This document shows positions 37,443 through 50,043 of a DNA stretch of 64,000 nucleotides, one piece after another. The translations under genes and the position numbers were made by a program. The notes beneath the pieces are model-generated. The model saw only the letters and a program-made list of their open reading frames with translations. It ran no database searches and had not been told where the DNA came from. This DNA is from Lentzea nigeriaca (GTDB lineage: Bacteria > Actinomycetota > Actinomycetes > Mycobacteriales > Pseudonocardiaceae). Location: NCBI RefSeq assembly GCF_016907955.1, contig NZ_JAFBCX010000004.1, positions 620,001 through 684,000 on the forward strand, written 5' to 3'. Positions within the stretch are counted from its first letter, which is position 1, and the number at the start of each line of letters is the position of its first letter.

Positions 37443-37724
37443 TTACTTGGCCTTCTCGAGGACCTCGACGAGCCGCCAGCGCTTGGTGGCCGACAGCGGT
37501 CGGGTCTCCATCAGCAGGACGCGGTCGCCCACGCCCGCCGTGTTCTCCTCGTCGTGCGCCTTCACCTTGGTGGTGGAGCGCATGACCTTGGAGTAACGCG
37601 GGTGCTTCTTGCGGTCTTCCAGCGCAACCACGATCGTCTTGTCCATCTTGTCGGACACGACGAGGCCCTCGCGGACCTTGCGGTCGTTGCGCTTCTCGGT
37701 CTGAACTTCGTTGCTGTCGGTCAT
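37443..37724 (-). CDS. rpsQ: Small ribosomal subunit protein uS17
   Basis: 93 residues. The family core [40 protein letters not shown] and [25 protein letters not shown] are complete. The ATG overlaps the rpmC stop (ATGA). Seventy bases without a gene separate it from rplN. Confidence 0.97.
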   Translation of the reverse strand: MTDSNEVQTEKRNDRKVREGLVVSDKMDKTIVVALEDRKKHPRYSKVMRSTTKVKAHDEENTAGVGDRVLLMETRPLSATKRWRLVEVLEKAK

Positions 37725-37963
37725 GCCGCACCCTCACCAGTGGATTCCGGCGAAGCGGAGAGGCCGAGCTCCCGCTCCCGCATCACGGTGTAGATCCGGG
37801 CGATGTCGTGCCGGACCGTGCGCAGCCGCCGGTTGTTGTCGAGCTGGCCCGTGGCCATCTGGAAGCGAAGGTTGAAGAGCTCTTCCTTCGACTCCTTCAG
37901 ACGCAGCACGAGCTCTTCCTCGGTGAGCTCACGCAGCTCGGAAGCGGTGGTACCCGCTGCCAT
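37721..37963 (-). CDS. rpmC: Large ribosomal subunit protein uL29
   Basis: 80 residues. [57 protein letters not shown] is the complete two-helix fold. A short non-conserved tail ([15 protein letters not shown]) follows. Sits at the exit tunnel where trigger factor and SRP dock. Its start overlaps the rplP stop by one base. Confidence 0.97.
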   Translation of the reverse strand: MAAGTTASELRELTEEELVLRLKESKEELFNLRFQMATGQLDNNRRLRTVRHDIARIYTVMRERELGLSASPESTGEGAA

Positions 37964-38382
37964 CAGAACTCACCACCCTCACGCGTAACGATGCGGCACT
38001 TCATCGGGAGCTTGTGGATCGCGCGGCGGAGCGCCTCGCGAGCGACCTGCTCGTTCGGGAAGGCCATCTCGAAGAGGACGCGACCCGGCTTGACGTTGGC
38101 CACCCACCACTCCGGCGAACCCTTACCGGAACCCATGCGGGTCTCGGCCGGCTTCTTCGTGAGCGGACGGTCCGGGAAGATGTTGATCCAGACCTTGCCG
38201 CCACGGCGGATGTGGCGAGTGATGGCGATACGAGCGGACTCGATCTGCCGGTTCGTCACGTAGGCCGGCTCCAGAGCCTGGATGCCGTACTCACCGAAGG
38301 TGACCTTCGTGCCGCCCTTGGCAGCACCCGACCGCTTGGGGTGGTGCTGCTTGCGGTGCTTGACCCTGCGCGGGATGAGCAT
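37963..38382 (-). CDS. rplP: Large ribosomal subunit protein uL16
   Basis: 139 residues, [27 protein letters not shown], with the conserved [27 protein letters not shown]. Part of the A-site side of the 50S subunit. The start is three bases after the rpsC stop. Confidence 0.97.
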   Translation of the reverse strand: MLIPRRVKHRKQHHPKRSGAAKGGTKVTFGEYGIQALEPAYVTNRQIESARIAITRHIRRGGKVWINIFPDRPLTKKPAETRMGSGKGSPEWWVANVKPGRVLFEMAFPNEQVAREALRRAIHKLPMKCRIVTREGGEF

Positions 38383-38385
38383 GAC

Positions 38386-39210
38386 TCAGCTCTCCGTCTT
38401 CTCTGCAGCAGCCGGGGCCTCGCTGACGGCAGCGTCAGCAGCGGCACGACCGGCCTCGGTGCTCGTCGCCGTGGTGCCGCTGGCACCCGAGCGACGGGCC
38501 CGGTTCGGACGCTCGCCGCGGTCGCGGCGCGGGGCACGCTCGGCCGAGGGGGCCGCGTCGCGCTCGCGCTTGGCGGAGATGCCGCCGACCACGTCACCCT
38601 TGTAGATCCACACCTTGACGCCGATACGGCCGAACGTGGTGCGGGCCTCGAAGAAGCCGTAGTCGATGTCGGCACGGAGCGTGTGCAGCGGCACGCGGCC
38701 GTCGCGGTAGTGCTCCGAGCGGGACATCTCGGCGCCGCCCAGGCGACCGCCGCACTGCACGCGGATGCCCTTGACCTGCGGCGAACGCATGGCCGACTGA
38801 ATGGCCTTGCGCATCGCGCGGCGGAAGGCAACGCGGTTGGACAGCTGCTCGGCAACGCCCTGCGCGACGAGCTGCGCGTCCGACTCGGGGCTCTTCACCT
38901 CGAGGATGTTCAGCTGGACCTGCTTCTTGGTGAGCTTCTCGAGCTCACCGCGAATGCGGTCCGCCTCGGCACCACGACGGCCGATGACGATGCCCGGCCG
39001 GGCGGTGTGGATGTCGACGCGAACCCGGTCACGGGTGCGCTCGATCTCCACCTTGGAGATGCCGGCACGCTCCATGCCGCGCGAGAGCAGCCGACGGATC
39101 TTGACATCCTCGGCCACGTACTCGGCGTACTGCTTGTCTGCGTACCAGCGGGACTTCCAGTCGGTGGTGATCCCCAGCCGGAAGCCGTGCGGGTTGATCT
39201 TCTGGCCCAC
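38386..39210 (-). CDS. rpsC: Small ribosomal subunit protein uS3
   Basis: 274 residues from GTG 39210 ([28 protein letters not shown]). The KH-2 domain carries [15 protein letters not shown]. The C-terminal extension from ~215 is charged and alanine-rich, as in other actinomycetes. Part of the mRNA entry-site helicase. Its start overlaps the rplV stop by one base. Confidence 0.97.
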   Translation of the reverse strand: MGQKINPHGFRLGITTDWKSRWYADKQYAEYVAEDVKIRRLLSRGMERAGISKVEIERTRDRVRVDIHTARPGIVIGRRGAEADRIRGELEKLTKKQVQLNILEVKSPESDAQLVAQGVAEQLSNRVAFRRAMRKAIQSAMRSPQVKGIRVQCGGRLGGAEMSRSEHYRDGRVPLHTLRADIDYGFFEARTTFGRIGVKVWIYKGDVVGGISAKRERDAAPSAERAPRRDRGERPNRARRSGASGTTATSTEAGRAAADAAVSEAPAAAEKTES

Positions 39211-39608
39211 TACCGCGTTCCCTTCACGCTGGTCTTCTTGGGACGAGACTCCACCTCGATGGTGATGTGGCTCGTCCGCTTGCGGATCCGGTACGCGCGG
39301 CCCTGGGCACGCGGGCGGAAACGCTTGAGGGTCGGACCCTCGTCCACGTAGGCCGCCGAAACCCAGAGGGTGTCGGGGTCCAGGGACAGGTTGTTCTCGG
39401 CGTTGGCCATGGCGCTGGCGAGCACCTTCGCGACCGGCTCAGAAGCGGCCTGGGGCGCGAACTGGAGCACGGCCAGGGCCTCGCTGGCGTTACGACCCTT
39501 GATGAGCTCGACGACGCGACGGACCTTCATGGGGGTGTCGCGGACGTAGCGAGCCCGAGCCACGGCGCGCGGAAACTCCTGCGCCTCAGCGTCCTTACGG
39601 GCGTTCAT
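39210..39608 (-). CDS. rplV: Large ribosomal subunit protein uL22
   Basis: 132 residues. [47 protein letters not shown] is canonical, and the beta-hairpin that lines the exit tunnel ([25 protein letters not shown]) is intact, i.e. without the changes known for macrolide resistance. Confidence 0.97.
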   Translation of the reverse strand: MNARKDAEAQEFPRAVARARYVRDTPMKVRRVVELIKGRNASEALAVLQFAPQAASEPVAKVLASAMANAENNLSLDPDTLWVSAAYVDEGPTLKRFRPRAQGRAYRIRKRTSHITIEVESRPKKTSVKGTR

Positions 39609-39642
39609 CGCTGCTTTTCCCTTGCTCTTCTCAGTTCGACGC

Positions 39643-39924
39643 CTAGCGGCGACGAGACTTCCGGTCGTCCTTGATGTGGCCCTTGAAGGTGCGGGTCGGG
39701 GCGAACTCGCCCAGCTTGTGCCCGACCATGGCCTCGGTCACGAACACCGGGACGTGCTTACGGCCGTCGTGCACCGCGATGGTGTGGCCCAGCATGTCCG
39801 GGATGATCGTGGACCGGCGGGACCACGTCTTGATGACGGTCTTCTTGCCCGACTCGTTGAGAACGTCCACCTTCTTGAGCAGGTGGTCGTCCACGAAGGG
39901 GCCCTTCTTAAGGCTGCGAGGCAT
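39643..39924 (-). CDS. rpsS: Small ribosomal subunit protein uS19
   Basis: 93 residues, [60 protein letters not shown]. Head protein binding with uS13 near the A-site finger. Follows rplB by 18 bases. Confidence 0.97.
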   Translation of the reverse strand: MPRSLKKGPFVDDHLLKKVDVLNESGKKTVIKTWSRRSTIIPDMLGHTIAVHDGRKHVPVFVTEAMVGHKLGEFAPTRTFKGHIKDDRKSRRR

Positions 39925-39942
39925 CCTTCACTCCCTCCCTGC

Positions 39943-40776
39943 TCAGCGCTTCTTACCGGTGCGACGACGCCGGACGATGAGCTTGTCGCTTGGCTTGCGG
40001 CGGCGGGTACGCCCCTCGGGCTTACCAGCCGGGTTGACCGGGTGGCGACCACCGGAGGTCTTGCCCTCACCACCACCATGCGGGTGGTCAACGGGGTTCA
40101 TGGCGACACCGCGGACGGTGGGCTTCTTGCCCTTCCACCGCATGCGGCCTGCCTTGCCCCAGTTGATGTTCTGGTGCTCGGAGTTGCCGACCTCGCCGAT
40201 CGTGGCGCGGCAGCGGACGTCCACGTTGCGGATTTCGCCCGAGGGCATCCGCAGCTGGGCGTACGGGCCGTCCTTCGCCACGAGCTGGACCGAGGCGCCA
40301 GCCGAGCGGGCGATCTTCGCGCCGCCACCGGGGCGGAGCTCGATCGCGTGGATCACGGTGCCGACCGGGATGTTGCGCAGCGGCAGGTTGTTACCCGGCT
40401 TGATGTCGGCCTTGGGGCCGTTCTCAACCGTGTCGCCCTGCTTCAGCTTCTCCGGTGCGACGATGTAGCGCTTCTCGCCGTCTGCGTAGTGCAGCAGCGC
40501 GATGCGCGCGGTGCGGTTGGGGTCGTACTCGATGTGAGCGACCTTGGCCGGCACGCCGTCCTTGTCGTTGCGGCGGAAGTCGATCAGGCGGTAGGCCCGC
40601 TTGTGACCGCCACCCTTGTGCCGCGTGGTGATCTTGCCCGACGCGTTGCGGCCGCCCCGCCCGTGCAGCGGGCGGATCAGCGACTTCTCCGGAGTCGACC
40701 GAGTGATCTCGGCGAAGTCGGAGACGCTCGCACCGCGACGACCCGGGGTCGTCGGCTTGTACTTGCGAATGCCCAT
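39943..40776 (-). CDS. rplB: Large ribosomal subunit protein uL2
   Basis: 277 residues, [39 protein letters not shown]. The highly conserved C-terminal [26 protein letters not shown], which supports peptidyl-transferase-centre assembly, is intact. Confidence 0.98.
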   Translation of the reverse strand: MGIRKYKPTTPGRRGASVSDFAEITRSTPEKSLIRPLHGRGGRNASGKITTRHKGGGHKRAYRLIDFRRNDKDGVPAKVAHIEYDPNRTARIALLHYADGEKRYIVAPEKLKQGDTVENGPKADIKPGNNLPLRNIPVGTVIHAIELRPGGGAKIARSAGASVQLVAKDGPYAQLRMPSGEIRNVDVRCRATIGEVGNSEHQNINWGKAGRMRWKGKKPTVRGVAMNPVDHPHGGGEGKTSGGRHPVNPAGKPEGRTRRRKPSDKLIVRRRRTGKKR

Positions 40777-40795
40777 CTCTACGCAGTCCTCGTCA

Positions 40796-41095
40796 TCAGG
40801 CGGCAGGGCCGCCGAAGATCTCGATCGGCTTGCTGTCCGAGGACAGGGTCACGATCGCGCGCTTCGTGTCCTTGCGCTTGCCGAACCCGGTGCGGGTGCG
40901 CTTGCGCTTGCCCTGCCGGTTGATGGTGTTGACGCTGACGACCTTCACGCCGAAGACCTTCTCCACGGCGATCTTGATCTGCGTCTTGTTCGAGCCCGGC
41001 GCCACCAGGAAGGTGTACTTGTTCTCCTCGAGAAGCCCGTAGGACTTCTCGGAGATCACCGGCGCGAGCAGGACGTCCCTGTGGTCGGGGATCAC
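40796..41095 (-). CDS. rplW: Large ribosomal subunit protein uL23
   Basis: 99 residues from GTG 41095, overlapping the rplD stop (GTGA). [47 protein letters not shown] is canonical. Exit-tunnel protein that docks trigger factor. Confidence 0.97.
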   Translation of the reverse strand: MIPDHRDVLLAPVISEKSYGLLEENKYTFLVAPGSNKTQIKIAVEKVFGVKVVSVNTINRQGKRKRTRTGFGKRKDTKRAIVTLSSDSKPIEIFGGPAA

Positions 41096-41778
41096 TTCGA
41101 GGCCTCCTCGTCCACTGCGACCGCCGCGGCCTCAGCGGAGCCGGCGCCGTTCTGCGCCTTGCTCGCCAAGAACACGTCGAGCGAGTCCTTCGTGAACACC
41201 ACGTCGTCGTTGACCAGCACGTCGTACGTGTTGAGCTGGTCGGGAGCGATCACGTGCACGTGCGGCAGGTTGCGCACGCTGACCCACGCGACCTCGTCGG
41301 TGCGGTTCAGCACCACGAGCACGCGACGAGCCTGGGTGACCGACTCGAGCACCTTGCGGGCCGTCTTGGTCGACGGGGTGTCCCCGTCCACCAGACCGGA
41401 CACCACGTGCACCTGGTTGGCACGAGCGCGGTCGGAGAGGGCGCCACGCAGGGCGGCGGCCTTCATCTTCTTGGGGGTCCGCTGCGTGTAGTCACGCGGC
41501 TGCGGACCGTGGACGACGCCACCGCCGGCGAACTGCGGCGCACGCGTCGAACCCTGGCGGGCACGACCGGTGCCCTTCTGGCGGTACGGCTTCTTGCCAC
41601 CACCGGAGACGTCGCCGCGGGTCTTCGTGGCGTGCGTGCCCTGGCGAGCCGCGGCCTGCTGGGCCACGACGACCTGGTGCAGCAGCGCGACGTTCGCCTG
41701 CGCGTCGAACACGGCGGCGGGAAGCTCGACCGTGCCGGCGGACTTGCCGTCCGGCGTACGGATCTCAACCGTCGACAT
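41092..41778 (-). CDS. rplD: Large ribosomal subunit protein uL4
   Basis: 228 residues. The tunnel loop [40 protein letters not shown] is intact. An alanine/glutamate-rich tail extends the C-terminus slightly. In gamma-proteobacteria uL4 autoregulates the S10 operon. Its start overlaps the rplC stop by one base. Confidence 0.97.
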   Translation of the reverse strand: MSTVEIRTPDGKSAGTVELPAAVFDAQANVALLHQVVVAQQAAARQGTHATKTRGDVSGGGKKPYRQKGTGRARQGSTRAPQFAGGGVVHGPQPRDYTQRTPKKMKAAALRGALSDRARANQVHVVSGLVDGDTPSTKTARKVLESVTQARRVLVVLNRTDEVAWVSVRNLPHVHVIAPDQLNTYDVLVNDDVVFTKDSLDVFLASKAQNGAGSAEAAAVAVDEEASK

Positions 41779-42428
41779 CAGGCACCACCCTTCGCGGCCG
41801 TCTTGACGAACACCAGACCGCCCTTGGGACCGGGAACGGCGCCCTTGATGAGCAGCAGGCCGTTCTCCACGTCGATCTTGTGCACCTTCAGGTTCTGGGT
41901 CGTGACGCGCACGTGGCCCATGCGGCCGGCCATGCGCAGACCCTTGAAGACGCGACCCGGGGTGGCGCAGCCACCGATGGAACCCGGCGAGCGGTGCTTG
42001 CGCTGGGTGCCGTGGCTGGAGCCGAGGCCCCGGAAGTTGTGGCGCTTCATGACACCCGCGGTGCCCTTGCCCTTGCTGGTGCCGGTGATGTCGACAACAG
42101 CGCCGGCCTCGAACACCTCAGCGGTGATCTCCTGGCCGACCTCGTACTCGCTGGCGTCGACCGTGCGCAGCTCCACCAGGTGGCGACGGGGCGTGACCCC
42201 GGCCTTGGCGAAGTGGCCCGCGACGGGCTTGTTGACCTTGCGCGGGTCGATCGCGCCGGTCGCCAGCTGGATGGCCGTGTAGCCGTCCTTCTCCTCGGTG
42301 CGAACCTGGGTGACGACATTCGGCTCAGCCTTCACGACGGTCACCGGGACGACCCGGTTGTTCTCGTCGAAGACCTGAGTCATGCCGAGCTTGGTGCCCA
42401 GGATGCCCTTGATCTGCCTGTCAGACAT
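41778..42428 (-). CDS. rplC: Large ribosomal subunit protein uL3
   Basis: 216 residues from ATG 42428 ([32 protein letters not shown]). The central extension reaching the peptidyl transferase centre ([27 protein letters not shown]) is present. A TTG eight codons upstream is possible but not family-like. Confidence 0.97.
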   Translation of the reverse strand: MSDRQIKGILGTKLGMTQVFDENNRVVPVTVVKAEPNVVTQVRTEEKDGYTAIQLATGAIDPRKVNKPVAGHFAKAGVTPRRHLVELRTVDASEYEVGQEITAEVFEAGAVVDITGTSKGKGTAGVMKRHNFRGLGSSHGTQRKHRSPGSIGGCATPGRVFKGLRMAGRMGHVRVTTQNLKVHKIDVENGLLLIKGAVPGPKGGLVFVKTAAKGGA

Positions 42429-42455
42429 TGGTCCGTTACTCTCCGCGCCCAACGC

Positions 42456-42761
42456 TTACTGGATGTTGACGTCGACGCTGGCCGGCAGGTCGATGCGCAT
42501 GAGCGCGTCCACCGTCTTCGGCGTCGGGTCGAGGATGTCGATCAGTCGCTTGTGCGTGCGCATCTCGAAGTGCTCGCGCGAGTCCTTGTACTTGTGCGGC
42601 GAGCGGATGACGCAGTACACGTTCTTCTCGGTGGGCAGCGGCACCGGCCCGACGACCCGAGCGCCGGTGCGCGTCACGGTCTCCACGATCTTGCGCGCAG
42701 ACGCGTCGATCGCTTCGTGGTCGTAGGCCTTGAGCCGGATGCGGATCTTTTGTCCCGCCAT
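42456..42761 (-). CDS. rpsJ: Small ribosomal subunit protein uS10
   Basis: 101 residues from ATG 42761 ([66 protein letters not shown]). First gene of the S10 operon; uS10 also serves as NusE in antitermination. Preceded by about 230 nt of leader if the candidate promoter at 42991-43019 is right. Confidence 0.97.
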   Translation of the reverse strand: MAGQKIRIRLKAYDHEAIDASARKIVETVTRTGARVVGPVPLPTEKNVYCVIRSPHKYKDSREHFEMRTHKRLIDILDPTPKTVDALMRIDLPASVDVNIQ

Positions 42762-43288
42762 GATGGCTTGCCGTTCCTCTGCTTCTCGTACCGCTGCGGT
42801 GCGGTGCCTCGGATGAGGCCTGTTACAGCCTCTTGGCGCGCTCCGCCCCTGTTGAAGTGTCATGGTGCCCGGTCCACGCGGTCGGGCGTGTCGCGCCCGG
42901 TGCGCATACCGGTCCCACTCAAGGTCTCCCCGGTGGGATTGGGCCTACCACAGCCCATGCACCCTGATGCCCATCTCCGCAAGGAGGCGTTCACTAACAG
43001 GGCGCGGACGCTCGGTGAAGGGCACGGGCACACACGAAGTGGCTCGGCCTTCGTCGAGCAACCCGTAAAGGATGCCACACGGGCGTGAGGCGCTCCAAAT
43101 CGGGGTGGGTGAGTTGGAGGCAGATCACGTGCGGATCTTGGCCGGTGAACCGCCGTGTTCGTCGCATGTGGAGCGACACTCGTGACGGTTCCGTTGTGCG
43201 GCAACGGAATCTCCGCAGTGGATCTGCTCCCGCCGCACCCTGCGCGGGGTGACGTGAGCTGTCGCACAACTCACGTCGGTGAACGACG
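42762..43288. other. S10-operon upstream region, no gene
   Basis: About 530 bp between the tuf terminator and rpsJ without a supported frame. It holds the candidate S10 promoter at 42991-43019. I see no obvious uL4-type leader structure and no repeat shared with the other gaps. Confidence 0.5.
42991..43019 (-). promoter_or_regulatory. Candidate S10-operon promoter
   Basis: Minus-strand TTCACC (43014-43019), 17 bp, TAGTGA (42991-42996). The boxes are partial matches; position and spacing are the main support. Confidence 0.35.
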
Positions 43289-43321
43289 AAGGCCGGACCA
43301 ACGAGTCGTTGGCCCGGCCTT
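43289..43321 (-). terminator. Terminator downstream of tuf
   Basis: AAGGCCGGACCAACGA pairs with the complementary run at 43306-43321 with one mismatch; on the minus strand it is followed by CGTCGTT. It separates the str operon from the S10 operon. Confidence 0.7.
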
Positions 43322-43347
43322 GCGCCGAACTGCTGGCTACAGCTGGG

Positions 43348-44541
<1,194 letters not shown>

Positions 44542-44572
44542 TGGATTGTCCTCCTGGACTTCTTCTTTGCTG

Positions 44573-44606
44573 GTCCGGCGGGCAATGTAGTGGCCGCCCG
44601 CCGGAC
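44573..44606. repeat. Hairpin in the fusA-tuf spacer
   Basis: Perfect 11-bp stem GTCCGGCGGGC / GCCCGCCGGAC with a 12-nt loop, 32 bases upstream of the tuf start. No T-run. Possibly a processing site that lets tuf mRNA accumulate separately from fusA. Confidence 0.55.
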
Positions 44607-44690
44607 TTACACGTCAGGGTCGGATAGTGCGGACCCCAGGGACTTAACCCCGGAGAGCCCGCGGTGGAACTGCGGTGCTCCGGTGCGGGG

Positions 44691-46793
<2,103 letters not shown>

Positions 46794-46840
46794 GGGTCTT
46801 TCCCCTGTCTTGAGCTTGTCAGCTCACTAGGGCCGGGAGA

Positions 46841-46864
46841 GCCCGGCTCCTCGCGGAGCCGGGC
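46841..46864. repeat. Hairpin with alternative pairing in the rpsG-fusA spacer
   Basis: GCCCGGCTCC-TCGC-GGAGCCGGGC forms a perfect 10-bp stem just after the rpsG stop. The upstream bases (46832-46837, GCCGGG) can instead pair with the same CCCGGC, giving mutually exclusive structures. No T-run follows. Confidence 0.5.
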
Positions 46865-46870
46865 GTCACA

Positions 46871-47341
46871 TCACCAGCGGTAGTGGGCGAAGGCCTTGTT
46901 GGACTCGGCCATCTTGTGCGTGTCCTCACGGCGCTTGACGCTCGCACCGAGACCGTTGCTCGCATCGAGCAGCTCGTTCATCAGACGCTCGACCATGGTC
47001 TTCTCACGACGCTGCCGCGAGAAGGTGATCAGCCAGCGGAGCGCCAGCGTGGTGGCACGGCCGGGCTTGACCTCGACCGGGACCTGGTAGGTCGCGCCAC
47101 CGACGCGGCGGCTCTTGACCTCGAGAGCCGGCTTCACGTTGTCGAGCGCGCGCTTCAGCGTGACGACCGGGTCGGTACCGGTCTTCTCGCGAGCACCCTC
47201 GAGCGCTTCGTAGACGATCTTCTCGGCCACCGAGCGCTTGCCGTCGATCAGCACCTTGTTGATGAGCTGAGTCACGAGCGGCGAGCTGTAGACCGGGTCG
47301 GAGATCAGCGGCCGCCTGGGGGCCGGTCCCTTGCGGGGCAT
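46871..47341 (-). CDS. rpsG: Small ribosomal subunit protein uS7
   Basis: 156 residues, [47 protein letters not shown]. The C-terminus [15 protein letters not shown] is typical. Primary binder of the 16S 3' domain and known repressor of the str operon in E. coli. One base from the rpsL stop. Confidence 0.97.
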   Translation of the reverse strand: MPRKGPAPRRPLISDPVYSSPLVTQLINKVLIDGKRSVAEKIVYEALEGAREKTGTDPVVTLKRALDNVKPALEVKSRRVGGATYQVPVEVKPGRATTLALRWLITFSRQRREKTMVERLMNELLDASNGLGASVKRREDTHKMAESNKAFAHYRW

Positions 47342-47342
47342 C

Positions 47343-47717
47343 TCAGCTCTTCTCCTTCTTCGCGCCGTAACGGCTGCGAGCCTGCTTGCGGTTCTTCACA
47401 CCCTGGGTGTCGAGAGAGCCACGGATGATCTTGTAACGAACACCCGGCAGGTCCTTCACACGACCGCCACGCACGAGCACCATCGAGTGCTCCTGGAGGT
47501 TGTGGCCCTCACCGGGGATGTACGCCGTGACCTCGATACCGCTGGTCAGCTTCACGCGAGCGACCTTGCGCAGTGCGGAGTTCGGCTTCTTGGGGGTGGT
47601 GGTGTAAACGCGGGTGCACACACCGCGCCGCTGCGGCGAGCCCTTGAGGGCCGCCGTCTTCTGCTTCGCCACCTTGTCCTGGCGGCCCTTGCGGACCAGC
47701 TGCTGGATCGTTGGCAT
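47343..47717 (-). CDS. rpsL: Small ribosomal subunit protein uS12
   Basis: 124 residues, [55 protein letters not shown]. The residues whose mutation gives streptomycin resistance (K43 in TPKKPNS and K88 in GGRVKDLPG) are wild type. First gene of the str operon. Confidence 0.97.
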   Translation of the reverse strand: MPTIQQLVRKGRQDKVAKQKTAALKGSPQRRGVCTRVYTTTPKKPNSALRKVARVKLTSGIEVTAYIPGEGHNLQEHSMVLVRGGRVKDLPGVRYKIIRGSLDTQGVKNRKQARSRYGAKKEKS

Positions 47718-48037
47718 TCGCCGGCTGCTTCTTCCGTCTTTGCGGGTTCCCCTCGCGGTTCACCCTGGTGTTTCTTGATCCCTCTCTGCACCCGAGGTCG
47801 GGCGTGTCGCCCGCTCCCAAGGTCCGCAAGCAACAGTTCAGACCAACAACGGCTTCAACTGTCCCTGCGAGTGGAGGACACCACGGCCTCACGGGCACGC
47901 GGAGCGGCCCGACATGGGTCGGGCACGAGTAGCAAAGATACCCGCCCACGTCTACCCGGGTCAAAACGGGGGTACCGGCGCGACGCGTGCAGTACACATG
48001 GCACCTGCGGATTCACCTCGACGGAAGGCGCGAAACG
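47718..48037. other. str-operon leader and divergent upstream region
   Basis: About 320 bp without a supported gene. It carries the rpsL promoter at 47935-47964 and a ~210-nt leader on the minus strand. The plus-strand start of the small membrane protein could extend back to GTG 47987. Confidence 0.5.
47935..47964 (-). promoter_or_regulatory. rpsL (str operon) promoter
   Basis: Minus-strand TTGACC (47959-47964), 18 bp, TATCTT (47935-47940). Both boxes are good matches to the housekeeping consensus; a transcription start near 47928 is implied. Confidence 0.6.
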
Positions 48038-48304
48038 GTGTGGCGGCAGTGGATCGCGCCGGTGGTTCCCACGGCGCTGAGCGTGGTGGGCCTCACAGCG
48101 CTCTTCGGTCATTTCCACGAGGAGAGCCGTCCGGACGCCGTCGGCGACTGCTGGGCAGTGCGATACGAGAAGATCGAGTGCTCGGCCTACGCCGGTCGCC
48201 GGCCCCGAGCTCAGGGAACGCGCCGTGCTCTGCGTGCCGAGTGCGACGGCGCGCCGAAGGTGACCGCGGTCCTCACCGGCTCTTCTGGCGAAGGGAAGCC
48301 ATGA
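48038..48304 (+). CDS. Small membrane-anchored protein, LppU-like fragment
   Basis: 88 residues from GTG 48038, preceded by GGAAGG. A single membrane helix (WIAPVVPTALSVVGLTALFG) precedes a short exported part with GDCWAVRYEKIECSAYAG and AECDGAPKVTAVL. The GDC...EC pattern resembles the downstream lipoprotein and LppU-type proteins. Its stop overlaps the next ATG (ATGA), which argues that both are real and co-translated. An upstream GTG (47987) would lengthen it by 17 residues. Confidence 0.6.
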   Translation: MWRQWIAPVVPTALSVVGLTALFGHFHEESRPDAVGDCWAVRYEKIECSAYAGRRPRAQGTRRALRAECDGAPKVTAVLTGSSGEGKP

Positions 48305-48750
48305 AGTTCTCCGTTCTGGTCGCCGTGCTCGCACTGCTGTTGTCCGGCTGCTCCGGGTGGCACGAGCAGGCCGGTGTCGGCGAGTGCGCGAAGCAGGTCG
48401 ACGTGAACGACACGAGCGTCGACATGGCCGAAGTGGACTGTTCGTCCCAGGAGGCCGCGTACCGCGTGTCGTCGCGCGAGAAGCGGACGATGTGCCCGAC
48501 CGGCGACTACCTCGACGAGACGTCGGGCCGGTCGAGGAGGACCGGCAAGACGCGGTACTGCTACGTGCTCAACGTCGAGGAAGGCGACTGCCTCAAGGCG
48601 ACCAACCAGTACTTCCAGAAGGTGAGCTGCGGTGCCGGGACGCGCAAGGTGACCAAGGTCGTCGACGGCAAGTCGGACCGCATGTTGTGCGTCGGGCAGG
48701 ACTCGAAGACGTACTCGCAGCCGCAGCGGACGATCTGCATCACCAAGTGA
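48301..48750 (+). CDS. LppU-like lipoprotein
   Basis: 149 residues. Signal peptide KFSVLVAVLALLLSGC with lipobox LSGC, so it is predicted to be lipid-anchored outside the cell. Two GEC/GDC units (VGECAKQVD...VDCSS and EGDCLKATNQYFQKVSCGAG) spaced by a cysteine pair suggest a disulphide-stabilised tandem domain. GAAGGGAAG lies a few bases before the ATG. No enzymatic motif is seen. Confidence 0.8.
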   Translation: MKFSVLVAVLALLLSGCSGWHEQAGVGECAKQVDVNDTSVDMAEVDCSSQEAAYRVSSREKRTMCPTGDYLDETSGRSRRTGKTRYCYVLNVEEGDCLKATNQYFQKVSCGAGTRKVTKVVDGKSDRMLCVGQDSKTYSQPQRTICITK

Positions 48751-48756
48751 ATCTCG

Positions 48757-49608
48757 GTGGTTGGCTCCTGCTTGACTGTGTTCGTGGACGACCTGATCGC
48801 GGCAATGGCCTCGCTGACCGGCTCTTCCTCCGATCCCGAGGTGCTCGGCGGCGACCGCGGTGACGTCGTGGTGGTGCGCGTCGGCGACGTGGTCGCCAAG
48901 GCACACCCCGCGGACACCGAAGTGGACGCGCTGCGGCAACGGCTGGAGATCGCGGCGGCACACCCCGAGCTGATGCTGCCGCCGCTGAAACCGCTGCAGT
49001 TCGTGGAGGACCGGCCCGTCACGGTGTGGCCGTACGGCACGCCGGTGAGCCAGGCGGACCCCGACGCGGCGCCGTGGGAGGAAAGCGCCGCACTGCTGGC
49101 GCGGCTGCACGCGCTGCCCGTGCAGGGCCCGGTGGCGGGCGCTCCGGAACGAATCGTGCGGGCCATCAAGGCCATGCCACCCGATCTACCGAACGCCGAC
49201 GTCGTCTTGGAGGCCTTCCAATCCCTTCCGCCGTTGGACATGAGCGGCCGTGCGCTGATCCACGGCGATTGGCACCTCGGACAGCTCGTGCACCGGGGTG
49301 CGTGGCGGCTCATCGACGTCGACGATCTGGGGGTCGGCGATCCGGTGTGGGACCTGGCCCGACCTGCGGCTTTGTTCGCCGCAGGCATCCTTCCGGGTGA
49401 TCTTTGGGCGCGGTTTCTCAACGCCTACCGTGAAACGGGAGGTGTGGCGCTGCCGACATCGGAATGGGAGGCGCTCAACATCCCGGCTCAAGCGTACGTT
49501 GTGCAAATGGCAGCGCGGGCACTAGTGACCGGCCTGCAAGCAGTGGAACCGCTGGTCGAGGCATGCCGTCGGATCATCGCTACGTACGGCAACGGCGACC
49601 GCGGCTAA
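48757..49608 (+). CDS. Aminoglycoside phosphotransferase-fold protein
   Basis: About 283 residues; the start is uncertain (GTG 48757, 48778 or 48790). The C-lobe carries ALIHGDWHLGQLV, the APH catalytic loop with Gln in place of the usual Asn, and IDVDDLGVGDPVWDLA, the metal-binding aspartates. The N-lobe (VVVVRVGDVVAKAHPADTE) has the strand-lysine expected for ATP binding. Substrate unknown; many actinobacterial members are not resistance enzymes. Confidence 0.75.
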   Translation: MVGSCLTVFVDDLIAAMASLTGSSSDPEVLGGDRGDVVVVRVGDVVAKAHPADTEVDALRQRLEIAAAHPELMLPPLKPLQFVEDRPVTVWPYGTPVSQADPDAAPWEESAALLARLHALPVQGPVAGAPERIVRAIKAMPPDLPNADVVLEAFQSLPPLDMSGRALIHGDWHLGQLVHRGAWRLIDVDDLGVGDPVWDLARPAALFAAGILPGDLWARFLNAYRETGGVALPTSEWEALNIPAQAYVVQMAARALVTGLQAVEPLVEACRRIIATYGNGDRG

Positions 49609-49647
49609 TATCGTTTTTGTCCGGTCCCACCCAGGAGGCTCACCACG

Positions 49648-49953
49648 ATGCAGTGTCCCAAGTGTCATGCGAACATGCGCACGTTCGACCGCATGGGCGT
49701 CCACATCGAGCAGTGCGACGGCTGCCGCGGGGTCTTCCTCGACTACGGCGAGCTCGAGTCGATCACCCGCCTCGAGGCCACGTTGCACACGCCGCCGCCC
49801 GCAGCCCCGGCCCCTCCGCCCGCCGCCTACCCGCAGCCGGTTCAGCCCGCGTGGGGTGCCGCCCCGCAGCAGATCCACCACCACCACGGCGGCCACGGCT
49901 ACTACGGCCACCGCAAGCACCACGGCCTCTCGGGTCTCTTCTTCTCTTCGTGA
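49648..49953 (+). CDS. TFIIB-type zinc-ribbon protein
   Basis: 101 residues. MQCPKCHANMRTFDRMGVHIEQCDGCRGVFLDYGELE is a zinc ribbon with C3, C6, C23 and C26 as ligands. A proline/alanine linker follows, then a histidine-rich tail (QQIHHHHGGHGYYGHRKHH) that could bind further metal. AGGAGG lies nine bases before the ATG. Cytoplasmic; function unknown. A hairpin terminator follows. Confidence 0.88.
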   Translation: MQCPKCHANMRTFDRMGVHIEQCDGCRGVFLDYGELESITRLEATLHTPPPAAPAPPPAAYPQPVQPAWGAAPQQIHHHHGGHGYYGHRKHHGLSGLFFSS

Positions 49954-49961
49954 GCCCGGTG

Positions 49962-49990
49962 ACGGCCCCGGATCCCTGCTCCGGGGCCGT
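49962..49990 (+). terminator. Hairpin after the zinc-ribbon gene
   Basis: Perfect 11-bp stem ACGGCCCCGGA / TCCGGGGCCGT with loop TCCCTGC. Only TTGAC follows, which is also the -35 of the next promoter, so terminator and promoter abut. Confidence 0.6.
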
Positions 49991-50027
49991 TGACGACTAC
50001 CGAATTTCGGGGCGATAATCGGTAGTC
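49990..50027 (+). promoter_or_regulatory. Promoter with palindromic operator of the TA-like operon
   Basis: TTGACG (49990-49995), 18 bp, GATAAT (50014-50019): a near-consensus housekeeping promoter. GACTACCGA (49995-50003) and TCGGTAGTC (50019-50027) are perfect inverted repeats flanking and overlapping the two boxes, and CCGAATTTCGG lies between. This is the arrangement of an autorepressed operon. Confidence 0.7.
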
Positions 50028-50043
50028 AACGGGAGGAGTAGCC

